From assembly GCA_947500555.1 (NCBI GenBank), contig CANMSE010000007.1:30058-94057 (forward strand): DNA of 64,000 nucleotides, written 5' to 3'. The notes under the pieces are model-generated. The model was not told the DNA's origin. It saw only the letters and a list, made by a program, of their open reading frames with translations, and did no database searches. Shown here in pieces: positions 1 through 8,106 of the stretch. The position numbers were made by a program, and so were the translations under genes. Source of the stretch: an uncultured Fulvivirga sp. GTDB lineage: Bacteria; Bacteroidota; Bacteroidia; Cytophagales; Cyclobacteriaceae. Each line of letters begins with the position of its first letter. The first letter of the stretch is position 1.

Positions 1-423
1 AACCCTTTTCTTAATCTGGCTATTACTCAATCTCAATATCTCAATAGCGAAGAGAATAATGTTAAGGGTAAAATGGTTGAATTTATTCCTTTAATTAACC
101 TAAAAACCGGAGTACGATTCGGCTATAAAAATTTCCTTGGAAACCTGCAGTTTACCCATCTATCAAAGCAATATACTGATGCGGAAAATAGTCAGGTGCC
201 CGAAACCGGAGACAGTAGAGAAGGAACTATAGGTGAAATTCCAGCTTATAGCATCATGGATTTATCTCTCTCCTATCGTTTCAGACAATTCACTTTAGAG
301 ACTGGGTCAAATAATTTACTGAATGAAAAATACTTCACAAGGAGAGCTACAGGATACCCTGGTCCTGGAATCATTCCTTCAGACCCTAGAAGCTTTTACG
401 TGGCTTTAGAGGTCAAACTATAA
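1..423 (+). CDS. TonB-dependent receptor, C-terminal fragment (5' end outside window)
   Basis: The reading frame is already open at base 1, so the Met at 73 in the ORF track is internal and only the last ~140 residues are visible. They show alternating beta-barrel strands, the NNLLNEKY segment typical of the last strands of TonB-dependent receptors, and a terminal aromatic/hydrophobic strand ending in VALEVKL. The YPGPGIIPSDPRSFYV segment resembles the C-termini of FecA-like ferric-citrate/siderophore receptors of Bacteroidota. By family it is an outer-membrane, TonB/ExbBD-energised importer. The substrate is inferred only weakly, because plug and signal peptide are not in view. Confidence 0.85.
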   Translation, partial: NPFLNLAITQSQYLNSEENNVKGKMVEFIPLINLKTGVRFGYKNFLGNLQFTHLSKQYTDAENSQVPETGDSREGTIGEIPAYSIMDLSLSYRFRQFTLETGSNNLLNEKYFTRRATGYPGPGIIPSDPRSFYVALEVKL

Positions 424-482
424 TCCTTGTTATCTAGGCATACACAGATCTAATAAAACATTTTCGCTAAATAATTGTATTT

Positions 483-490
483 TATTTTTG
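483..490 (+). promoter_or_regulatory. candidate promoter -7 box (TATTTTTG)
   Basis: This is a full match to the Bacteroidota -7 consensus TAnnTTTG about 85 nt upstream of the GAF/PAS gene. A TTT (not TTG) lies 19 nt further upstream at the -33 position, so the match is partial. Confidence 0.35.
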
Positions 491-574
491 ATATAGCTAA
501 GTTAAGTAGTTATAAGCAAGTATTTTCAGTTAGAATCAGCGTAGAAGGGAACTTCTAAAACGAATCCAGAAAGA

Positions 575-1690
575 ATGACAGACGAAGAATCACGATTGGC
601 AGAAATCAAGGCATATCAGATTCTTGATACCCCTCCAGAAAAAGAACTAGACGAACTTGCGGAAATAGCATCGTTTGTTTGTGACGTTCCAATATCATTA
701 ATCACAATTGTAGATAAAGATCGCCAATGGTTTAAGGCAAATAAAGGACTCAATAGTATTCAAACGGCTCGGAAGGACTCTTTCTGTCAACATGCCCTGC
801 ACAAACCCGAAGAGATTTTAGTGGTCAATGATTCACTTAAAGATCCCCGCTTTAAGGATAATTTATTGGTCAAATCTGATCCAAATATTCGCTTTTATGC
901 AGGCGCACCACTTGTCACACCAAAAGGTAATGCACTGGGCACTTTATGTGTAATAGACAGGAAACCTAGAACCATTACTCCAAATCAGAAAAGTGTTCTT
1001 AAGTTATTAGCCAAGAAAGCAATGGATTATCTGAACACAAGGAAATTATTGATTCAGCAAAACAATACCATCGAGACTAGTGCCAAGAAACTTAAAAAGC
1101 TAACTGACAATGTACCTGGAGGTATTTTTCAATTAAAAATGACACCTGAAGGCAAAATGTCATTTGATTTTCTAAGTAGTGGAATGAAAACATTACATCC
1201 TACACTTGATTTAGAAGAATGGAAAAATTCACCAGAGATAGGTTTTGCTCTTATGCATCCTGAAGATGTTTTGCCACTTCAACAGAGTATGGAAGACTCC
1301 TTTAAAAACCTTACTTTGTTATATCACGAATATCGAGTAGAAGAAAACGATAGCTATAAATGGCACCTTATAAAAGCTGAACCTGAAAGATTAAAGAATG
1401 GTAATGTTGTGTGGTATGGTAGTTTCCAGGACATCACACATAAAATAGAATACGAGAAAGCGATGGAGCAAATAGCATTTGACATTTCTCATATCCTTCG
1501 AAGACCGGTAACTAGCCTATTAGGATTAAGCCAGCTTATTGATAAAGACAAAGGAATTAAAAAATCTGAGTTGAAAGAATATGTTGGCTATATTAAAACC
1601 ATGTCAAAAGAGCTAAACGAATTTACAAGTGAGTTAAATGCTATTTATGACAAAAAAAGAGAGCAAATCGTTTCTCGAAATGTCCCCTAA
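575..1690 (+). CDS. GAF-PAS protein with HisKA-like helix but no kinase ATPase domain
   Basis: The 371-residue protein has an N-terminal GAF domain (about residues 20-165; FCQHAL and GTLCVIDR are typical of GAF sensors fused to kinases), then a PAS-fold region (about 175-290). At the end is a DHp/HisKA-like helix with an H-box, FDISHILRRPVTSLLG, placing the candidate phosphorylatable His at residue 306. The protein stops about 65 residues later, so no HATPase_c domain (N, G1, G2 boxes) exists, and the next ORF does not supply one. It has no membrane segment and is probably cytosolic. The response regulator gene starts 77 nt downstream. Family knowledge suggests a sensor or phosphotransfer role; partner and ligand are unknown. 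Confidence 0.8.
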   Translation: MTDEESRLAEIKAYQILDTPPEKELDELAEIASFVCDVPISLITIVDKDRQWFKANKGLNSIQTARKDSFCQHALHKPEEILVVNDSLKDPRFKDNLLVKSDPNIRFYAGAPLVTPKGNALGTLCVIDRKPRTITPNQKSVLKLLAKKAMDYLNTRKLLIQQNNTIETSAKKLKKLTDNVPGGIFQLKMTPEGKMSFDFLSSGMKTLHPTLDLEEWKNSPEIGFALMHPEDVLPLQQSMEDSFKNLTLLYHEYRVEENDSYKWHLIKAEPERLKNGNVVWYGSFQDITHKIEYEKAMEQIAFDISHILRRPVTSLLGLSQLIDKDKGIKKSELKEYVGYIKTMSKELNEFTSELNAIYDKKREQIVSRNVP

Positions 1691-1710
1691 GAAAAATTTT
1701 TAATAAAACG

Positions 1711-1741
1711 TTGGGAGCTTTAATCAAGGAATATATCTTTG
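1711..1741 (+). promoter_or_regulatory. Bacteroidota-type promoter of the LuxR regulator
   Basis: TTG (1711-1713), a 20-nt spacer and TATCTTTG (1734-1741) match the -33/-7 consensus of the Bacteroidota primary sigma factor. Transcription should start around 1746-1748, inside the adjoining palindrome. Confidence 0.7.
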
Positions 1742-1758
1742 TTTAGATTAAGTCTAAA
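1742..1758. promoter_or_regulatory. palindromic operator candidate TTTAGA-N5-TCTAAA (site 1)
   Basis: A perfect 6-5-6 inverted repeat directly abuts the -7 box and covers the expected transcription start, 10 nt before the TTG start codon of the regulator. The same architecture recurs before the heme receptor gene (3958-3974). The position suits a repressor; a metal-dependent Fur/DtxR-type regulator is inferred from the heme operon, not seen. Confidence 0.6.
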
Positions 1759-1767
1759 TAAAAATAA

Positions 1768-2394
1768 TTGAAAACTTCTGTTCTCATTGTAGATCCTCAA
1801 TTTCTAACCCGAAATGGATTATTTCATTTGCTGGATAATGTGGACCAGCTGGAGATTGAAATGACGGAAGAGTTATGCGAGGATATTGACTATGCACAAT
1901 TTGATGTGATCATAGCAGATTACTTAAAACCTTACACTGGTTTAGTCAAAAAAGACTTTAGTAAAATGCTTCTAAGAGAGTATGGCAACAAGGTGCTGAT
2001 AATTTCTGCTGATTATAACAAAAGGAGAATTAAAGAAGTGATTAGCGCAGGAGCTTCGGGTTACCTGACCAAAGATTGCATACCTGATGAAATTCTTTCT
2101 GCTGTTGAAATGATTTCTAAAGGGAATCGCTTCTACTGTAATAAGGTTTTGGAAATGCTCACACACGTAGAAGGAAATGATCCAAATGATTGCGCTCCAG
2201 CAAACCTTTCAGAGCGGGAAATAGAAATACTTAAACTGATTGCGAATGGCTCTAGCTCATTAAAAATTGCAGATCAGCTACATATAAGTGTCCATACTGT
2301 TAACTCTCATCGAAAGAACATTCTGAAAAAGCTAAAATTGAAATCACCTACTCAACTGGTAGCCTATGCCCATGAAATTGGTCTAATTAATTGA
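1768..2394 (+). CDS. LuxR/NarL-family response regulator
   Basis: This 208-residue DNA-binding response regulator has a receiver domain (about 1-120) with Asp9, the likely phospho-acceptor Asp51 (IIADY), Ser in LIISA and the conserved Lys102 (YLTKD). A LuxR-type helix-turn-helix follows (about 143-208; LSEREIEILKLIANG, then SVHTVNSHRKNILKKLKL). The usual paired acidic residues near the N-terminus are reduced to one Asp. The start is TTG at 1768; no in-frame ATG gives a complete receiver strand. It is convergent with the MATE gene (10-nt gap). The operator-like palindrome it shares with the heme receptor suggests iron or heme control of its expression. Its targets are unknown. Confidence 0.88.
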   Translation: MKTSVLIVDPQFLTRNGLFHLLDNVDQLEIEMTEELCEDIDYAQFDVIIADYLKPYTGLVKKDFSKMLLREYGNKVLIISADYNKRRIKEVISAGASGYLTKDCIPDEILSAVEMISKGNRFYCNKVLEMLTHVEGNDPNDCAPANLSEREIEILKLIANGSSSLKIADQLHISVHTVNSHRKNILKKLKLKSPTQLVAYAHEIGLIN

Positions 2395-2403
2395 TCAGCT
2401 GAA

Positions 2404-3786
2404 TCAAGAAGTCACAACTTGAGGCTCCCTCGCAATTGAATTGCCTGAAAGCTTTTTGAAAAGCTTCATTGTCACCAAAAGTATCCAAATAGTAACTATT
2501 ACATCAATGAGTGTTGATCCATAATACACCCACTCTACTCCAAAATACCCAGGTAGAATCAGCATCACAGGTACATAAAAAACCAGCTGACGGGCAAGTC
2601 CAATAATACTACCGTATTTTTCTTCTTTGATGGCAGGAAAAAAGGTAAGTGTCATGAATACTAAAGGCAAAATTGGTAATACAAGCATATAGATTCTTAG
2701 GTTCATCAAATCTGAAGCGGTAAAAGTCATATCAGGCAACGCCAAGTGCATACTCTCTGCAGGGAAAAGCGTTAACATTAACCAGAAAGGCAATACAAGA
2801 TATAACCCTGTTTTTGTAAATAGAACCAAGCTATCCTTGACCCTGTCAAACTGGCCAGCTCCAAAGTTGATACCTAATACCGGCTGTAGGGCTCGCATCA
2901 ATCCAAACAGCGGAGTCATCAGAAAAAATAAAAATCGATTGGCCGCTGCAAAAAATGCTAGATCATGGTCCGTACCATGATTTACTATGGCATTAAATAC
3001 TACAATAGCTTGTACGAGCCCCATAATAGTCATTATAAAGCCCGGAAAACCCATTTTAAGTATCGCCTGAAAAACTCTCTTATCATAAGTGAGCGATTTC
3101 ATATTGACCTCAAAAGAAGCTTTTCCTCTTTTAAAATAAATGTATCCCACTATTGAGTATATGGCCATTCCTATATTAGTGCCCCATGCAGCTCCTGCCA
3201 CTCCCATATCAAAAATGACTATAAAAACAGGTGTTAGAATGATATTGACAATTAGTCCATAGCTCATCATAATGGCGGCTGTTTTCATTTTACCTTCACC
3301 TCTAATGATCATATTTAATGTAAGGCCGTATACCCAAAAAGGAGCTGATAGCATAGTGATTCTAAAGTAGGTGACGCCTTCAGTCAAAATATCACCGCTT
3401 CCACCCATCATTTTGATTAGAGGTTCACCAAGGAAATAAGCAGGCAAAGCGATTACCACAGTGCCAATAATTGCAAATAGCGTAGCATTGGAGAGAATCT
3501 TTGATTGAGTATCCCAATCATCATTCCCCAGGGCAATACTTAACAAATTTGCGGCACCTGTACCTGCCCATGCCCCGAATCCCATTAAAATAGAAGTCAA
3601 TGGATAGGCTAAAGCCACACCCGATAACGCTATTTCGTCCATGAGTTGACCGATATAAACGGTGTCCATAAATGCATTTAAACCAAACAACACCATAGCA
3701 GCGATAGCGGGGAGCGAAAGCTTCCACATCACTTTTGTCAAAGGCTCAGTAAGTATATAGTGTTTTTGATGGTCTTTAAAATCCAT
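2404..3786 (-). CDS. MATE family efflux transporter
   Basis: The 460-residue polytopic protein has about 12 hydrophobic segments arranged as two similar halves, as in the MATE/NorM/DinF superfamily. The N-terminus (LTEPLTKVMWKLSLPAIAAM) and segments such as GLNAFMDTVYIGQL and ILTPVFIVIFDMGVAGAAWGT are characteristic of this family. Members export cationic drugs or metabolites using Na+ or H+ gradients in the inner membrane. The substrate cannot be read from sequence. The gene is divergent from the heme operon; the 196-bp gap holds three palindromes, one of which may control this gene. Confidence 0.9.
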   Translation of the reverse strand: MDFKDHQKHYILTEPLTKVMWKLSLPAIAAMVLFGLNAFMDTVYIGQLMDEIALSGVALAYPLTSILMGFGAWAGTGAANLLSIALGNDDWDTQSKILSNATLFAIIGTVVIALPAYFLGEPLIKMMGGSGDILTEGVTYFRITMLSAPFWVYGLTLNMIIRGEGKMKTAAIMMSYGLIVNIILTPVFIVIFDMGVAGAAWGTNIGMAIYSIVGYIYFKRGKASFEVNMKSLTYDKRVFQAILKMGFPGFIMTIMGLVQAIVVFNAIVNHGTDHDLAFFAAANRFLFFLMTPLFGLMRALQPVLGINFGAGQFDRVKDSLVLFTKTGLYLVLPFWLMLTLFPAESMHLALPDMTFTASDLMNLRIYMLVLPILPLVFMTLTFFPAIKEEKYGSIIGLARQLVFYVPVMLILPGYFGVEWVYYGSTLIDVIVTIWILLVTMKLFKKLSGNSIAREPQVVTS

Positions 3787-3840
3787 TCCGGCTAATTTTT
3801 TTTACAATACAACACAATTAGAGCCTATGCAACAAGAGTA

Positions 3841-3856
3841 TTAAGATCGGTCTTAA
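3841..3856. promoter_or_regulatory. inverted repeat TTAAGA-N4-TCTTAA
   Basis: A perfect 6-4-6 inverted repeat lies in the divergent MATE/heme-receptor intergenic region, 55 nt upstream of the MATE start codon. It is an operator candidate for the MATE gene; no regulator gene is adjacent. Confidence 0.35.
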
Positions 3857-3883
3857 AATAGGATATTATACTTTCCTACAAAG

Positions 3884-3899
3884 TCACTACTAGTAGTGA
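3884..3899. promoter_or_regulatory. 16-bp perfect palindrome TCACTACTAGTAGTGA
   Basis: This uninterrupted 16-bp palindrome lies between the divergent MATE and heme receptor genes, about 22 bp upstream of the receptor's -33 element. Its perfect symmetry suggests a dimeric DNA-binding protein site. With no loop it is a poor RNA hairpin. Confidence 0.45.
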
Positions 3900-3921
3900 T
3901 TAAAACCCCTACCTCTAGCGA

Positions 3922-3952
3922 TTGACTAGCCGTGCAATCGCCTCTACATTTG
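3922..3952 (+). promoter_or_regulatory. Bacteroidota-type promoter of the heme operon
   Basis: TTG (3922-3924), a 20-nt spacer and TACATTTG (3945-3952) match the consensus, with the same spacing as at 1711-1741. The operator-like palindrome at 3958-3974 covers the expected transcription start. Confidence 0.7.
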
Positions 3953-3957
3953 CATTG

Positions 3958-3974
3958 TTTAGAATTAATCTAAA
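3958..3974. promoter_or_regulatory. palindromic operator candidate TTTAGA-N5-TCTAAA (site 2)
   Basis: A perfect 6-5-6 inverted repeat starts 5 nt after the -7 box and ends 8 nt before the ATG of the heme receptor. Arms and spacer length are identical to site 1 at 1742-1758. Repression by an iron-sensing regulator is the simplest inference for a heme uptake operon. Confidence 0.65.
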
Positions 3975-3982
3975 TAATTACA

Positions 3983-6229
3983 ATGAGACTAGTACTTATC
4001 TTCCTTCTGACCTCCATATCACTTCATGCCCAAGTAAGTGTAAAACTTGTTGACAACACTGAGCAAGTGATAGAGGGCGTTCAGGTAGTGTTTTTCAATG
4101 ATAAAAATCAGCAGCATGTAGCAGTAAGTAATGAGTTAGGAGAAGCCAGGTGCAATTTCTCCCCTCCAATTAAAGTCACGGCTTCGCACATTAGTTATCA
4201 ACCAATACAGAAAACACTACAATCATCTTTTCAAGAGCTGACAATGAGCCCTTCCTACTTATCATTGGATGAAGTAGTAGTAACGGGGCAATACACTCCT
4301 CAATCAGCTAAAAATTCCGTCTATAAGGTTAGAACTATTAATGCAGAACGGCTTGAGAGTCAGGGAGCCAATACCTTGCAGGATGTGCTATCCAATGAAT
4401 TAAATATTCGTTTTGGTCGGGATAATGTCCTGGGAACATCAGGTTTAAGTATTCAAGGAGTATCAGGTCAAAATGTAAAAGTCCTCATTGACGGAGTACC
4501 TATGGTTGGCCGAAGTGGTGTAGCCAACGAAATTGATATTAACCAGATCAATGTCAATACCATTGAACGCATAGAAATAGTGGAAGGGCCTATGGCAGTC
4601 AATTTTGGAGCAGATGCACTAGCCGGAGTGATTAATATCATCACCAAAAAAGGTAATGGCGCCAAGTTGTCCGCCAATCTTACTTTGCAGGAAGAGACGG
4701 TAGAAGACAATTACTCCTTATTTGATGAAGGAATACATAATGCCAGCCTTACCGTGGGCAGCAATGTAACAGAGCACATTTATATACAGGCAGAAGGTCG
4801 TATCAATCATTTTGGCGGTTGGGTAGGTGATGAAACAAGTTTCTCCGATCGAAATCGCCAGTGGTATCCAAAGACTCAACATTTTGGAAGTGGTCTTGTG
4901 CGCTACGCTAAGGATAATTTCTCTATTCATTACCGACTTGATCATTTGAATGAGACTATAAGCAACCTCGGAAGTATCAATAACCTTGACCCAAATACTG
5001 AGCCCTTTTCAAGCGATCAGGAATTTATCAGCCATCGATGGATGCACCAACTTCAAGCAGAGTGGCAGGTGGGTAATTGGTTAGTGAATCCTGTCATCTC
5101 TTTTACAGATTATGAAAGAGTAACTGAAGGCTTTACTACATTCATTGAGAGTGATCTGGAAACCAATCGTAGAGAAATTCAAACTACTTACTACCAAACT
5201 GTATTTTTCAGAAATACCGCAAGCATAAACACGCTACCTTGGGGAAGTATGCAATTGGGAGTAGATGGCTCACTTGATACAGGTGGAGGTTCTACACTCA
5301 GTGAGGGGAAAAAAGAGGCTGAAGACCTTGCATTTTTTGCTTCTTCAGAAATAACATTAGGTGAAAATTTAGCTGTAAGACCCGGTATTCGCTATGGTTA
5401 TAATAGTCTTTATGCCACAGAGCCAACCCCCTCAGTAAATGTAAAGTATGACTTTAATAAAAACACCCAGATGCGACTTGGTTATGGTCGTGGTTTTAGG
5501 GTACCTTCTCTTCGCGAACTGTATCATGAATTTATTGACTCCAATCATAACCTAATCGGTAACCCTGAGTTGACCCCTGAGTTTTCACACAACATTAATG
5601 CAGACCTAACCAGATCATTTGAAAAACTACATTTCAAGACTTCTCTTTCAGGATTTTATAATCATATCAATGACCGCATTACATTTTTCACTCCACAAGA
5701 GAGTAATGCCGCCACCACTTACCTTAACCTCCAGGAGTTTCGGTCCACAGGCGGAACTGTCAATACCACATGGGCAAATCATGGATGGAACATCAATACC
5801 GGAGTGGCTTACATTGGAAGATACCAGCGTCTAAATGAAGAAGAAACTGTACCAAACTTCATTTTTAACTGGGAGGTAAATACTAACCTTTCTTATCGTA
5901 TCGCTGCATCAAATACTACGCTGTCTGCTTTTTACAAATTTAATGGCCCTCTAAAAGACTACAGGCTGGTAGATCCTGACGAGGATGGAGAGTTCACACC
6001 TGCACTTCAAGGAATCGATAGTTTTCATCTGTTGGATGTAACTATCAATCAAAGAATTAAAAAGTTATTGGATCTGACATTAGGGGCGAGAAATCTTTTC
6101 AATGTCACAGCGGTAGACAACAACTTCAGCTCCGGTGGGGCTCACTCGGGAGGCGGGGGAAGCACTTCGGTGGGCTATGGCACAAGTTTTTTTATACGAC
6201 TCAATTATCAATTCAAAACAAACAACTAA
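3983..6229 (+). CDS. hmuR: TonB-dependent heme receptor (HmuR-like)
   Basis: This 748-residue outer-membrane receptor has a signal peptide (about 1-16), a carboxypeptidase-like beta-sandwich (about 17-95), a plug (about 105-225; VLIDGVPMVG, IEIVEGPMAVNFGADALAGVINIITKK) and a C-terminal barrel. Residues 505-530 contain an FRVP motif, His515 and His522, and NPEL. This FRAP-His-NPDL arrangement is typical of HemR/HmuR heme receptors. A Gly/Ser-rich stretch lies near the C-terminus. The downstream HmuY-like lipoprotein starts on the base after the stop codon. By family it moves heme across the outer membrane with TonB energy. The symbol is by family; specificity for heme versus a hemoprotein is not shown. 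Confidence 0.85.
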   Translation: MRLVLIFLLTSISLHAQVSVKLVDNTEQVIEGVQVVFFNDKNQQHVAVSNELGEARCNFSPPIKVTASHISYQPIQKTLQSSFQELTMSPSYLSLDEVVVTGQYTPQSAKNSVYKVRTINAERLESQGANTLQDVLSNELNIRFGRDNVLGTSGLSIQGVSGQNVKVLIDGVPMVGRSGVANEIDINQINVNTIERIEIVEGPMAVNFGADALAGVINIITKKGNGAKLSANLTLQEETVEDNYSLFDEGIHNASLTVGSNVTEHIYIQAEGRINHFGGWVGDETSFSDRNRQWYPKTQHFGSGLVRYAKDNFSIHYRLDHLNETISNLGSINNLDPNTEPFSSDQEFISHRWMHQLQAEWQVGNWLVNPVISFTDYERVTEGFTTFIESDLETNRREIQTTYYQTVFFRNTASINTLPWGSMQLGVDGSLDTGGGSTLSEGKKEAEDLAFFASSEITLGENLAVRPGIRYGYNSLYATEPTPSVNVKYDFNKNTQMRLGYGRGFRVPSLRELYHEFIDSNHNLIGNPELTPEFSHNINADLTRSFEKLHFKTSLSGFYNHINDRITFFTPQESNAATTYLNLQEFRSTGGTVNTTWANHGWNINTGVAYIGRYQRLNEEETVPNFIFNWEVNTNLSYRIAASNTTLSAFYKFNGPLKDYRLVDPDEDGEFTPALQGIDSFHLLDVTINQRIKKLLDLTLGARNLFNVTAVDNNFSSGGAHSGGGGSTSVGYGTSFFIRLNYQFKTNN

Positions 6230-7624
6230 ATGAATAACCTTAAACTCAAATTTTTAGGATCACTATGCCTGTTGGCCACTCTCCTGCTATCAGGATGCGC
6301 TGATGACGATGATACACTGGCGCCCTTTACAGTTAACTTCAGCTCGACCGAGTTGGGGATATCCCCTTCATCCCAAGAGGCCGAAGTTACGCTAACCTTT
6401 TCGAGACCTGCCACGGTAGCCGGCTCCATCTCCCTGCTCGTACAGCCGGGAACATTGACTTATGGTGAAGATGGCGATTTCTATACTTCAGTGGCACCTG
6501 ATAACAACACCATTACACTACCTTTTGCCCCAGGCAACCAGCGTGTCAGTTTTACTATTTTTGCCGGTTCTGCCGCCAACTTGCAGGAACAAAAGACTTT
6601 AACACTGCTGCTTACCGAGGATACCGGGTTAGTCTTCTCATTAGGAGGGTCCGACAAGCTGGAAGTCCTTTTTGATGAAAATTTTATATCTCCCGGAGGC
6701 TCTTTGGTAATAAATGTCACGAAGGAATTTTCCCAGCGTGGCTACATCGATCTTAGCAAAGCCACTGTTGCGGTAGAAGATGTCGACAATTACGATTTAG
6801 GTTTTCAAAATGGTTCCGGCTTTTACGTCACGCTCAATGCCAGTGCCACAGTAATGGCGAGACCGTTGGACAAGAATGACCTGAACCAGGTTACCGTGGC
6901 TGATACAGTAGGTTTCGGAGCGGTAATGCGCGTACGGGAGCCCAATTTTGATCCAACTACCGGTTCCGTGGCATGGATTGACACACCCGATGGAAACCTG
7001 GAAACAACAGCGTTTAAAGCAATTGCCGCAAATGATGACGATAACAAAGTGTTCATTATAAAACGCGATAATGGCAACTGGAAAAAAGTAAGGGTACTAC
7101 AAGGTAGTAACGGTTATGTACTTCAGCACGCTGATATTGCCGCCACCAGCTTTGAAACGTTGGAAATTACCAAAAATGACACGTATGAAGCTGTGGCCGT
7201 TCATTTAGACAATGGTGTGGTCAATGCTTCTCCTGAAAATGATCGTTGGGACCTGATGTATACCAAATACACTGAAATACTCAACCTGGGGCCGGGCGCA
7301 CCCATTCCCTATGAATTTAATGACTACATCGTGAGCAACAGAAATGATGTATCTGCAGCCATGGTCATGGTTACGGATAACCTCACCTATGAATCTTTCA
7401 CTTCGGAAGATGTACAGGATGTGTCCTTTTCAGGTGAAATCAACGCAATAGGCAGCCGATGGCGGCAAGGCGGGGGGCCTTCAAGTGCTCCGGCTGTATT
7501 TAAGGATCGTTTTTTCGTAGTTACCGATGGCCAGCAGAATACCTATAAGGTATTGTTTACTGACATGTATTCAGATGCCAATGAACGCGGTGAGATTTCT
7601 TTCACTTACGAGCTACTTAACTAA
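6230..7624 (+). CDS. hmuY: HmuY-family heme-binding lipoprotein with N-terminal beta-sandwich domain
   Basis: The 464-residue lipoprotein has a lipobox LLSGC (Cys23) followed by four Asp, the kind of acidic signal that sends Bacteroidota lipoproteins to the cell surface. Residues about 30-150 look like a Calx-beta-type sandwich. The C-terminal half carries HmuY-like elements, notably NDRWDLMYTKYTEIL and a WR motif near GEINAIGSRW. HmuY proteins capture heme and pass it to the TonB receptor. It is nearly twice the length of P. gingivalis HmuY because of the extra N-terminal domain. Its start codon directly abuts the receptor stop. The gene is visibly GC-richer than the his/trp regions (32 and 30 G+C in two 60-base lines). 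Confidence 0.75.
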   Translation: MNNLKLKFLGSLCLLATLLLSGCADDDDTLAPFTVNFSSTELGISPSSQEAEVTLTFSRPATVAGSISLLVQPGTLTYGEDGDFYTSVAPDNNTITLPFAPGNQRVSFTIFAGSAANLQEQKTLTLLLTEDTGLVFSLGGSDKLEVLFDENFISPGGSLVINVTKEFSQRGYIDLSKATVAVEDVDNYDLGFQNGSGFYVTLNASATVMARPLDKNDLNQVTVADTVGFGAVMRVREPNFDPTTGSVAWIDTPDGNLETTAFKAIAANDDDNKVFIIKRDNGNWKKVRVLQGSNGYVLQHADIAATSFETLEITKNDTYEAVAVHLDNGVVNASPENDRWDLMYTKYTEILNLGPGAPIPYEFNDYIVSNRNDVSAAMVMVTDNLTYESFTSEDVQDVSFSGEINAIGSRWRQGGGPSSAPAVFKDRFFVVTDGQQNTYKVLFTDMYSDANERGEISFTYELLN

Positions 7625-7629
7625 TTCAC

Positions 7630-8067
7630 ATGCTAACCCCTTTAAAAATAATCATCATCATTTTGCGCATAGGCTTGGGCGGGCTCTTTATCTATGGTGG
7701 TATTCAGAAGTTTGTGCCTAAACCGCCACGACCAAAGACCGAAGTGTCCATTGAGCTACCTCCGCATGTAGTCAAGATCAAAGCTTACATAGGTGGGCTA
7801 AAGCAAACAGATTTCTTCTGGCCTATGCTCGGTGCGGTAGAATTAGTAGGTGGGATTTTATTAGTGAGTCAGTATTTGTCGCTACTGGGTGCTGTGCTGT
7901 TGCTCCCGGTAACGATCAACATATTCCTTTTTCATCTTTTTTTGGAACCGCATGAAATTGGGGAATTGTTAATGACCCTGCTTTATCTAACGGTGAACCT
8001 ACTGATCATAGGCTGGTACTATCCAAGACTGAAACCCATATTCCTAAACTTCAAAACTATTTATTAA
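7630..8067 (+). CDS. DoxX-like four-helix membrane protein
   Basis: This 145-residue membrane protein has four predicted helices; the N-terminal LRIGLGGLFIYGGIQKF and the AVELVGGILL segment fit the DoxX/DUF417-like superfamily. A short loop rich in Pro and Lys (KPPRPKTEV) follows helix 1. It starts 5 nt after the HmuY-like gene, so it is almost certainly cotranscribed with heme uptake. Related proteins have been linked to redox or quinone-associated processes, but no function can be assigned here. Confidence 0.65.
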   Translation: MLTPLKIIIIILRIGLGGLFIYGGIQKFVPKPPRPKTEVSIELPPHVVKIKAYIGGLKQTDFFWPMLGAVELVGGILLVSQYLSLLGAVLLLPVTINIFLFHLFLEPHEIGELLMTLLYLTVNLLIIGWYYPRLKPIFLNFKTIY

Positions 8068-8106
8068 TGAAATGGGCATGGTGCTCATTGTAACAATTTA
8101 AAACTT

